Below are positions 10,753 through 18,800 of a stretch of 64,000 bases of DNA, one piece after another. The notes under the pieces were generated by a model that was not told the DNA's origin, made no database searches, and was given only the letters and a program-made list of their open reading frames with translations. Position 1 is the stretch's first letter. Each line of letters begins with the position of its first letter. The stretch is from Pseudolysinimonas yzui (lineage in GTDB: Bacteria; Actinomycetota; Actinomycetes; Actinomycetales; Microbacteriaceae). The stretch covers positions 455,237 through 519,236 of the forward strand of contig NZ_BNAI01000001.1 of NCBI RefSeq assembly GCF_014653215.1. Direction: 5' to 3'. Position numbers and translations under genes: made by a program.

Positions 10753-11213
10753 CGGGTACCCCAGTTGTAGAACTGCTTCTGCAGTTTCAGGTAGACGAAC
10801 GTCTCGGTCGAGAGCACGCCTTCGATCGCGCGGATGCGGTGGTTGAGCAGCTCGATGAGATCCTCATCGGACTCGCAGACGACCTCCGCGAGGATGTCGA
10901 AACTCCCGGCGGTCAGCACGACATAGTCGACCGACGGGATGGCCGCGAGCTCCTCGGCGACGCGGGTCGTGTCACCGGTCACCCGGACGCCGATCATCGC
11001 CTGCCGGTAGAACCCGAGCTGCATCGGGTCGGTGACCGCGACGACCTGCATGACGCCGGCATCCGTCAGCTTCTGCACCCGCTGGCGGACGGCCGCCTCG
11101 GAGAGGCCGACCGCCTTGCCGATCTCGGCGTAGGAGCGTCGGCCGTCCTCCTGGAGCTGCTCGATGATGCCCTTCGACACCTCATCGAGCGCCACCGCCT
11201 TCGAGCGCGCCAT
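10749..11213 (-). CDS. Lrp/AsnC family transcriptional regulator
   Basis: This 154-residue regulator has an N-terminal helix-turn-helix (GRRSYAEIGKAVGLSEAAVRQRVQKL) and a C-terminal ligand-binding RAM domain (IGVRVTGDTTRVAEELAAIPSVDYVV, GSFDILAEVVCESDEDLIELL). It heads the amine-catabolism operon and faces the divergent dehydrogenase gene, so it most likely controls both in response to an amino acid or amine; this is inference from position. A -10-like CAGGAT sits six bases before its ATG on the minus strand (11220-11225). Confidence 0.93.
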   Translation of the reverse strand: MARSKAVALDEVSKGIIEQLQEDGRRSYAEIGKAVGLSEAAVRQRVQKLTDAGVMQVVAVTDPMQLGFYRQAMIGVRVTGDTTRVAEELAAIPSVDYVVLTAGSFDILAEVVCESDEDLIELLNHRIRAIEGVLSTETFVYLKLQKQFYNWGTR

Positions 11214-11280
11214 GATTCGATCCTGACAGCCGTCGAGGGCCCCCGCAAGCGATTCCGCAATCTGAGAGGCCTGACAGTGA

Positions 11281-11297
11281 CGAAATCGCTAGTTTCG
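11281..11297. promoter_or_regulatory. Candidate Lrp operator (small dyad)
   Basis: CGAAA and TTTCG form a 5-base inverted repeat separated by 7 bases, between the divergent lrp and aldehyde dehydrogenase genes. The right arm overlaps the proposed -35 of the dehydrogenase. Assignment to Lrp is from position only. Confidence 0.3.
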
Positions 11298-11321
11298 GCG
11301 GAAAGGGTGGCGAAGTAGGGT
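11293..11321 (+). promoter_or_regulatory. Putative promoter of gamma-aminobutyraldehyde dehydrogenase (leaderless)
   Basis: TTTCGG at 11293-11298 and TAGGGT at 11316-11321 are separated by 17 bases. The -10 box ends six bases before the ATG at 11328, so the transcript would start at the start codon. Confidence 0.45.
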
Positions 11322-11327
11322 GGGCGC

Positions 11328-12764
11328 ATGGCTGATCGCACGCTGCGCAACTTCATCAACGGTGAGTACGTCGACGCGAAGGGAGACAGCTCGTTCCCCG
11401 TCGTCGACCCGGCGACCGAAACCTCCTACGCGGCCTCCCCGGTGTCCGGGAAAGCCGACGTGGATGCCGCCTACGCGGCCGCCGCCGCCGCATTCGAGGA
11501 ATGGGGCGAGTCCACCCCCTCCGAGCGGCAGCTCGCGCTGTTCCGCATCGCCGACGAGATGGAGAAGCGAGCCGACGAGTTCGCCGACCTCGAATCGCAA
11601 GACACCGGCAAGCCGCGCACCACCCTCGTCGACGACGAGATCATGCTCTCCGTCGACCAGATCCGGTTCTTCGCCGGCGCCGCCCGCATCCTCGAAGGCC
11701 GCGCCAGCGCCGAATACATGAAAGACCACACCTCGTCGATCCGCCGCGAGCCGATCGGCGTCATCGGCCAGGTGACCCCGTGGAACTATCCGCTCAACAT
11801 GGCCGTGTGGAAGGTCGCGCCCGCGATCGCCGCCGGCAACACGACCGTGCTCAAGCCCTCCGACACCACGCCCCAGTCGACCCTGCTGCTCGCCGAGATC
11901 GCCGCCGAGTTCCTGCCGAAAGGCGTGCTCAACGTCATCACCGGAGACCGCACCACCGGCGGCCTGATGATCGACCACAAGACCCCGCAGATGGTCTCCA
12001 TCACCGGGTCGGTGCGCGCCGGAATGGAAGTCGCCAAAGCCGCCTCCGCCGACCTCAAGCGCGTGCACCTCGAACTCGGCGGCAAGGCGCCCGTCGTCGT
12101 CTTCCCGGACGCCGACATGGCCAAAGCGGCCGAAGGCATCGCGATCGCCGGCTACTTCAACGCCGGCCAGGACTGCACCGCCGCGACCCGCGTGCTCGTG
12201 CACAAGGACGCCCATGACGCGTTCCTCGCCGCGCTCACCGACTACGTCGCCGCCAACGTCACCACCGGCGACCCGAAAGACCCCGACACCTTCTACGGCC
12301 CCGTCAACAACCAGAACCAGCTCGAGCGCGTGCTCGGGGTGATCGACGCGTTGCCGAAGCACGCGAACGTCGTCACCGGCGGCGAACGCAAGAGCGGCAA
12401 GGGCTACTTCATCGAGCCGACCATCGTCGACGCCCTCAAACAGAACGACGACGCCATCCAGAACGAGATCTTCGGCCCCGTCATCACCGTGCAGAGCTTC
12501 AGCGACGAAGCCGAGGCCCTCGCCTGGGCCAACGGCGTGCAGTACGGGCTCTCATCCTCGGTCTGGACCAGCGACCACGGCCGCGCCATGCGGTTCGCCA
12601 AGAGACTCGACTTCGGCTGCGTCTGGATCAACACGCACATCCCGCTCGTCGCCGAAATGCCGCACGGCGGCTTCAAGCACTCCGGGTACGGCAAGGATCT
12701 GTCGATGTACGGCTTTGAGGACTACACGCGCATCAAGCACGTCATGTCGTACATCGGCGAGTAA
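11328..12764 (+). CDS. patD: Aldehyde dehydrogenase (gamma-aminobutyraldehyde dehydrogenase type)
   Basis: This is an NAD(P)-dependent aldehyde dehydrogenase of 478 residues. The general base Glu249 (LELGGKAP) and nucleophile Cys283 (FNAGQDCTAATR) are present, with the cofactor segment TPWNYPLNMAVWKVAPAIAA near residue 150. The pattern matches 4-aminobutanal dehydrogenases (PatD/YdcW), which form GABA from 4-aminobutanal. The divergent aminotransferase/oxidase operon and the GabT genes downstream in the window support that step. The exact aldehyde is inferred. Confidence 0.88.
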   Translation: MADRTLRNFINGEYVDAKGDSSFPVVDPATETSYAASPVSGKADVDAAYAAAAAAFEEWGESTPSERQLALFRIADEMEKRADEFADLESQDTGKPRTTLVDDEIMLSVDQIRFFAGAARILEGRASAEYMKDHTSSIRREPIGVIGQVTPWNYPLNMAVWKVAPAIAAGNTTVLKPSDTTPQSTLLLAEIAAEFLPKGVLNVITGDRTTGGLMIDHKTPQMVSITGSVRAGMEVAKAASADLKRVHLELGGKAPVVVFPDADMAKAAEGIAIAGYFNAGQDCTAATRVLVHKDAHDAFLAALTDYVAANVTTGDPKDPDTFYGPVNNQNQLERVLGVIDALPKHANVVTGGERKSGKGYFIEPTIVDALKQNDDAIQNEIFGPVITVQSFSDEAEALAWANGVQYGLSSSVWTSDHGRAMRFAKRLDFGCVWINTHIPLVAEMPHGGFKHSGYGKDLSMYGFEDYTRIKHVMSYIGE

Positions 12765-12772
12765 CCCGGGGT

Positions 12773-12859
12773 GCGCTCGAAGACCGATTGAGCCCTCGAG
12801 CCGAGAGAGCGGGGACCCCTACCCCGATCGACTCGAGGACTCAATCGGTCTTCGAGCGC
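12773..12859. repeat. Long inverted repeat with nested hairpin
   Basis: Two 28-base arms (12773-12800 and 12832-12859) are inverted copies with one mismatch in 28; the left arm begins GCGCTCGAAG. The 31-base loop contains a second hairpin (CGGGG at 12810-12814 with CCCCG at 12822-12826). It lies between the dehydrogenase stop and the FHA gene. It could be a strong bidirectional terminator without a T-tract, or a mobile or repetitive extragenic element. No second copy was noticed in the window. Confidence 0.85.
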
Positions 12860-12924
12860 TGGGTAGCTCTTTGCTGCGGCGGTGCGTTGCTGGATGCGTC
12901 GGCGTCCGGGTGGAGGATAGGGGG

Positions 12925-13542
12925 GTGGAGCCCGACCTCGACGACACCGTTCGTGCTGCTCCGCGACCTCCGGCGCCGGCGCGGGGCGTGGACCTCGATG
13001 ACACCGTGGCTCGAGGGACTGTCGTCGCACCCGCGAGTCCGCCTCCGCTCGTCGAACCGCCGGTTCCCGCGCCGCGGCCGTTGCCGACCGTCGTTGAAGC
13101 GGGCATCGTTGAAGCGGGCGTCGCTGCGCCGATCGTCGAGGCTGGTCTCCCCGTCGAAGCTCCGGCGCCCGAGCCGGCGGGTCCGGCCCCGTTCCGGGCG
13201 CTGTTCGCCGATGGCACCGAAGTGGCGCTCGACGTCACCGTGTATGTCGGGCGTCGGCCGAGCGTGCCGCGCATCCACACCGGCGGGGAGCCGCGACTGG
13301 TGACGCTGCCGTCGCCCGGTAAAGAGCTGTCGGCGACGCATCTCGAGCTGAAAGTGGTGGGCGGGGCCCTCGTGGCGAGCGACATGCGCTCGACGAACGG
13401 CACCATCGTGCAACTGCCCGGAGCCGCACCGCGTACCCTCATCCGCGGCGAGTCGGTCGTCGTCGTCCCGGGCACCCGCATCGACCTCGGCGAGGGTGCC
13501 GTGCTCGACATCCTGCCTCCGCTCGCCGGGCGCGACTCATGA
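12925..13542 (+). CDS. FHA domain protein with N-terminal Thr motifs
   Basis: This is a 205-residue protein with a C-terminal forkhead-associated domain (about residues 95-200), which binds phosphothreonine. Core residues are present: GRRPS near residue 110, SATHLEL, and RSTNGTIVQ. The N-terminal 80 residues are Pro/Ala-rich and contain two copies of DLDDTV, each a plausible phosphorylated Thr followed by hydrophobic residues, as in GarA-like FHA proteins. I chose the GTG at 12925 because GGAGG precedes it by eight bases; the longer frame runs back through the inverted repeat into the upstream gene. Its stop overlaps the phosphatase start (ATGA). A link to the nearby kinase is inferred. Confidence 0.82.
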   Translation: MEPDLDDTVRAAPRPPAPARGVDLDDTVARGTVVAPASPPPLVEPPVPAPRPLPTVVEAGIVEAGVAAPIVEAGLPVEAPAPEPAGPAPFRALFADGTEVALDVTVYVGRRPSVPRIHTGGEPRLVTLPSPGKELSATHLELKVVGGALVASDMRSTNGTIVQLPGAAPRTLIRGESVVVVPGTRIDLGEGAVLDILPPLAGRDS

Positions 13543-14387
13543 GCAGCGTCGGCCGGGACCGCACCGGGTACCGGCTCACCGTGCCGGGCAAGCGCAGGAG
13601 CTACGTCCTCGACTGGGCGGGCCGCAGCGACGTCGGTCGCAAGCGCGTCGTCAACGAAGACAGCGTGCTGGTGGCTCCTCCCGTGTTCGCCGTCGCCGAC
13701 GGCATGGGCGGTCACGCGGCCGGCGACCGGGCGAGCGCCGCCGTCGTGGAACGACTCGCCGCGCTCGCCGGCACCGCCGAACACGGCTACCTCGACATCG
13801 CGGGACTCGACGGCGCCCTCACCGCGGCCGCCGACGACATCGACGACTTCGCGGCCCACATCCCGATCGGTGCGGGCACGACCGTCACCGGGGTGCTGCT
13901 CGCCCTGCAGGGCGGCGAACCGCATTTCGCGGTGTTCAACATCGGTGACAGCCGGGTCTACCTGCTCGCCGACGGCGAGTTCAGCCGGGTCACGCGCGAC
14001 CATTCGGTCGTGCAGGAGATGGTGGACGCCGGCCTGATCGACGAACGGCAGGCGGAAGACCACCCCGACAGCAACGTCATCACGCGCGCCGTCGGCTTCC
14101 GCGAAAGCCCCCGGCCCGACCTGTGGATGCTGCCGATGCGCCCCGGCATGCGGCTGCTGTTGTGCTCCGATGGGCTCACGAAAGAGGTCGACGACCGGCG
14201 CATCCGCAGCTACCTGGCCGGCGGCGCGTCGGCGGCGGAGACGGCGGACGACCTCATGGATGCCGCTCTCGCGGCGGGCGGCCGCGACAATGTCACCGTC
14301 GTCGTGATCGACGTCGCGGCACCGGCGCAGCGACCCCAGCGTGACACGGTCGGCACAGTCCCCAGTTCAGGGGGAACGCGCCCCTGA
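13539..14387 (+). CDS. PP2C-family protein serine/threonine phosphatase
   Basis: This is a metal-dependent PPM phosphatase of 282 residues. All family motifs are visible: GRSDVGRKRVVNEDS (residues 28-42), VADGMGGHAAG (52-62) with the metal-binding Asp, FNIGDSRVYLL, HSVVQEMVDAGLI, LLLCSDGLTKEV and GGRDNVTVVVI. It has no membrane segment and should be cytosolic. It is translationally coupled to the FHA gene upstream and sits 67 bases before a Ser/Thr kinase. The expected job is to reverse that kinase's phosphorylation. Confidence 0.94.
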   Translation: MSSVGRDRTGYRLTVPGKRRSYVLDWAGRSDVGRKRVVNEDSVLVAPPVFAVADGMGGHAAGDRASAAVVERLAALAGTAEHGYLDIAGLDGALTAAADDIDDFAAHIPIGAGTTVTGVLLALQGGEPHFAVFNIGDSRVYLLADGEFSRVTRDHSVVQEMVDAGLIDERQAEDHPDSNVITRAVGFRESPRPDLWMLPMRPGMRLLLCSDGLTKEVDDRRIRSYLAGGASAAETADDLMDAALAAGGRDNVTVVVIDVAAPAQRPQRDTVGTVPSSGGTRP

Positions 14388-14415
14388 AACGGCGGGCGCT
14401 CAGTCGCAGTCTGCC

Positions 14416-14421
14416 TAGAAT
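14416..14421 (+). promoter_or_regulatory. Putative -10 box before the Ser/Thr kinase
   Basis: TAGAAT lies 33 bases before the kinase ATG in the 67-base gap after the phosphatase gene, with a purine-rich ribosome site (GGAGAGGGGGG) between. This suggests an internal promoter for the second half of the cluster. Confidence 0.4.
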
Positions 14422-14454
14422 GGGGCAACCCGCGGCAGGAGAGGGGGGTCTTCC

Positions 14455-15882
14455 ATGGCCAGGCGACTGCCGTCCCAACCTCCCGTGCTGCCCGGATTCT
14501 CCTATGTGCACATTCTCGGATCCGGCGGATTCGCCGACGTGTTCCTCTATGAGCAGAACATGCCGCGTCGTCAGGTGGCCGTCAAGGTCATGCTGAGCGA
14601 GGTCGTCAACGACCAGGTGCGTCAGATGTTCCAGGCCGAAGCCAACCTCATGGCGCAACTGTCGGCGCATCCGTCGATCCTCACCGTTTACGAAGCCAGC
14701 GTCTCCGCCGACGGCCGGCCCTACCTCGTGATGGAACTGTGCTCCTCGAGCCTCTCCGACCGGTACCGCCGGGAACGCATCCCGGTGCCGGAGGTGCTGC
14801 GCATCGCGATCAAGATCGGCAGCGCCATCGAGACGGCCCACCGGGCCGGCGTGTTGCACCGCGACATCAAGCCGTCCAACATCCTGCTGACCGCCTACGG
14901 GCATCCCGTGCTCTCCGACTTCGGCATCGCCGCCACCCTCACGACGCAGCGTGAAGAAGACTCCGTCGGGCTGTCGATTCCCTGGTCGGCGCCCGAAGTC
15001 CTGCTCGACGAGACTCCCGGCTCGATCGCGAGCGAAGTCTGGGCCTTCGCGGCGACCATCTACTCTCTGCTCGCCGGGCGGTCGCCGTTCGAGGACCCGG
15101 GCGGCTCCAACAGCAGCAGCGACCTCATGTCGCGCATCGCGCGCGCCAAGCCGCAGCCGATCGGCCGGTCCGACGTGCCGGCGAGCCTGGAGGCCCTGCT
15201 GAAGCGGGGGATGTCGCGTCGCCCCGAGGCGCGGCCGGCGAGCATCATCGAGTTCATCCGCGAACTCCAGACCATCGAAGCCGAGCTCGGGGTCTCGCAG
15301 ACGCCGCTCGAGATCGCGATGGACGAGTGGGCGCTCGGCACCGTCGCCGATCTGGAAGACCGCACCCGGCTCCGGCCCCTCCCGGGCGCACGCAACTCGC
15401 CGAGCCCGCGACGCCGGCGACGGCGCGACGGCGCGGGAGAGTACGCCGGCATCGGCACGGTGCGCGAGGCGACTCCTGCGCCGCGCCGGTTCTCGCACAG
15501 CCGCCCCTCCCCGCCGCAAGGGGGAGTGCAGGCGGTGACCTGGCTGCTCATCGCCTCGGCCGTCCTCGTCATCGGCCTCGGCGCGACCGCTCTGGTCGTG
15601 CTGTGGCGGGCCTCGGCTGACGAGGGAATCCCGGTCGTCACCGACATCTCCGCGACGCAGCAAGACGGCAGCGTCGAATTCTCGTGGCCCGATCCCGGCC
15701 TCGCCGAGGGCGACCTGTACGAGATCGAAGTGGGGGGCATCCGCACGGCGACCCAGTCACAGCCGCGATTCGTGGTCGACACCACCCCGGGCGACACGGT
15801 GTGCCTCGCCGTCACCGTCACCCGGCAGGGCAAGCCCGGCGAGCAGAGCGCCGAGAAATGCGTCGATGTTGCGGATGAGTGA
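14455..15882 (+). CDS. Transmembrane Ser/Thr protein kinase with FN3-like ectodomain
   Basis: The product is a 475-residue Hanks-type kinase. The kinase domain (about residues 15-275) has GSGGFADV, the ATP-binding Lys44 (VAVK), the catalytic loop HRDIKPSN (135-142), DFG (155-157) and SAPE (178-181). A basic juxtamembrane linker (PSPRRRRRRDG near 320) leads to one membrane segment at about 362-384. The outside part is about 90 residues and looks like a single fibronectin type III domain (VTDISATQQDGSVEFSW) rather than PASTA repeats. The following gene encodes a surface protein with the same kind of domain, so extracellular sensing of that structure is possible (inference). Confidence 0.93.
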   Translation: MARRLPSQPPVLPGFSYVHILGSGGFADVFLYEQNMPRRQVAVKVMLSEVVNDQVRQMFQAEANLMAQLSAHPSILTVYEASVSADGRPYLVMELCSSSLSDRYRRERIPVPEVLRIAIKIGSAIETAHRAGVLHRDIKPSNILLTAYGHPVLSDFGIAATLTTQREEDSVGLSIPWSAPEVLLDETPGSIASEVWAFAATIYSLLAGRSPFEDPGGSNSSSDLMSRIARAKPQPIGRSDVPASLEALLKRGMSRRPEARPASIIEFIRELQTIEAELGVSQTPLEIAMDEWALGTVADLEDRTRLRPLPGARNSPSPRRRRRRDGAGEYAGIGTVREATPAPRRFSHSRPSPPQGGVQAVTWLLIASAVLVIGLGATALVVLWRASADEGIPVVTDISATQQDGSVEFSWPDPGLAEGDLYEIEVGGIRTATQSQPRFVVDTTPGDTVCLAVTVTRQGKPGEQSAEKCVDVADE

Positions 15883-15885
15883 TCG

Positions 15886-18800
15886 ATGAGCATCCGATCC
15901 TGGATTGCCGGCCACCGATCGCTCGTCGCCACGGCGACGAGCGGCACCGTCGTCGCCGCCCTGGTCGCCAGCCTCGCGATCACCTCGACCGGCTACACCG
16001 CCCAGAAACTCGACCTCGGCGACGGAGCGGTGTGGGTCGCCAACGGCTCTCAGCAGACCGTCGGACGCGCCAACCCCGAGGTCCTCGAGCTGAACACCGT
16101 GTTGCGCGCGGACAGCGCCGACCTCGAGATCGTGCAGCAGGGCACCGCGGTGCTCGTCGTCGACCACGCGAACGCGACGGTGCAGATCGTGGACCCGGCG
16201 GAGTCCCTGCTCGGCGAAGCGATCGCCTTGCCCCCGGAAGACCCCCGGGTGTTCTTCGCCGGGTCGCGCGTCGTCATCCACGCCGCAGGCACGGGCGAGC
16301 TGTGGATCGTCCCCCTCGGCGAACTCGCCGACTTCGACGCCGCCCAGCCGAGTTCTCTCCTCCTCGGGCTGGACTCGGTGGTGAGTGTCGAGCCCGACGG
16401 CACGCTGTTCGCCTACTCGGCCGAAGTCGGCGAGGTGTTCCGGGTCGACGCGCGTCACACCGACGTCGTCGAGGCGCGCTGGCCGACCGGCCTGGGCGAG
16501 GTGGGCGACGTGCAGATCACCTCCGTCGACGGCGGATGGGCGGTGCTCGACGTCGACGGTCGACGGGTCGCCCTGGAAAGCGGGGTCGTCGACCTCGCCG
16601 ACCTCGTCGACGTCGGCGAGGAAGTGAGCCTGCAGGAGCCGGCCGACGCGGGCGAACGCGTGCTGCTCGGCACCGGATCCGGGCTCATCGCCGTGCCGCT
16701 GAGCGGAGCCGACGCCGTGACGGTCGTCGACGGCGAATCCGGCAGCCCCGCCGCGCCCCTGAGCCTGAACGGCTGCGACTACGCGGCGTGGAACACGGGA
16801 ATCGCCTGGCGGCGGTGCGCCGACTCCGGCGACGACGTGCGCTTCGACCTCGACGAGGCGGCGGCCGGGGTCTTCGACTTCGCCGTCAACGTCGACCGCG
16901 TCGTGCTCAACGACGTGCGCCGCGGAGCCACCTGGGCGATCCAGGATGACGCCCAGCTCATCGACAACTGGGACGACCTCCTCGTCGAGGATCCGCAGGA
17001 TCAGGCGGAGGAGAACGACGAGAACATCCCGCCGACGGTCGACGAGGCGCAACAGCCTCCCGTGGCGATCGACGACGCCTTCGGGGCCCGGCCCGGGCGC
17101 GCAACGGTGTTGCCCGTGCTGCTCAACGACTACGACCCGAACGCCGACGTGCTCGTGATCGAACAGGTCGACCCGATCCCCGAGGAGATCGGTCGCGTCG
17201 ACCTCGTCACGCGCAACCAGCAGCTGCAGCTCACCCTCGGGCCCGCCGCCTCGGGGTCGCTCGCCTTCCGTTACACGATCTCCGACGGCCGCGGGGGCAT
17301 CGCGACCGCGACCGTCACGATCACCGTCCGGTCGGCCGACGAGAACTCGCCGCCCCAGCAGATGCGGTCGACCCGAGCGGACGTCGCTGCCGGGGGCCGG
17401 GTCACGACGGAGGTGCTCGGCGACTGGGTCGACCCCGACGGCGACGCCTTCTACCTCACGACGGCGAGCACCAGCTCGCCGGATCAGGTGAGCCACAAGC
17501 CAGACGGTGTCGTGGTGTTCTCCGACTCCGGCAGCGGCGGAGACCTGAAGTCGATCACCCTGGTCGTCACCGACGGGCTCGCCCAGTCGACCGGAAACGT
17601 CGCCGTGCAGGTGAGCCCGGCCGGGGACCTTCCGATCGTCGTCGAGCCCTGGGTCGCGCTGGTGACGGCGGGTCAGGAGATCACGATCCGCCCGATGACG
17701 CACGTGCGCGGGGGCAACGGGCCGCTCCGCCTCAACGCGGTGCCGGAACGGGCCGGCTCGCGCATCGAGCCGAGCTTCGAAGCGGGCACCTTCACATTCG
17801 TGAGCGACGAGGTGCGCACCCACTACGTCGAATTCACGGTCACCGACGGCGACCAGACGGCGACGGGCCTCGTGCGCATCGACGTCGCGGCGCCGCCGGA
17901 CGCCAACACCCGCCCGATCACCGTGCCGCGCACGGTCTTCATCACGACGCTCTCCAGCGAGACGATCGACCCGACGACGACCGACATCGACCCCGCCGGC
18001 GGGGTGCTCGTCGTCACCGGGGTCACCAATCCGGCCGCGAGTCAAGGGGTCCGGGCGGAGATCCTCGACCAGCGTCAGGTGCGCATCACGCTCACCGCCC
18101 CCCTGGAAGGGCGCAGCGTCACCGTCAACTACCGCATCAGCAACGGTCTCGCGGATGCCGAAGGCACGATCACCGTCGTCGAGATCCCCGAGCCCGCCCA
18201 GTTGCAGCCGCCGATCGCCGTCGACGACACCGCCACGGTGCGAGTGGGCGACGTCGTCGACATCCCGGTGCTCGCCAACGACGAGCAGCCCGAAGGCAAG
18301 CCCCTGACCCTGGTGCCCGACCTCGCCGGCGACCTGCCGGAGGGCGCCGGCTTGCTCTTCGCGTCGGGCGACCGGTTGCGTTACCTCGCACCGGACACGG
18401 CCGGTGACTACGTGGCCGTGTACAGCGTCGAGTCCGCCGGGCAACGCGCCGAAGCGCGCGTCACGATCTCGGTGCGGGAGGAGAACGTCGCCACCAACAG
18501 CCCGCCCGTGCCGAGCCGCGTCACCGCACGCGTTCTCGCGGGCGAGACGGTGCGCATCCAGATCCCGCTGAGCGGCGTCGACCCCGACGGCGATTCGGTG
18601 CAGCTCATCGGCATCACCAGCAACCCCGACAAGGGCGCGGTACTCAGCACCGGACCGAACTACATCGAGTTCGAGGCGGGCGAATACTCCTCGGGAACCG
18701 ACGAGTTCACCTACGCCGTCGTCGACGGCCTCGGCGCCCGTGCGGAAGGCACCGTGCGGGTCGGCATCAGCCCGCGCCTCGACGGCGCCCGCAACCCGGT

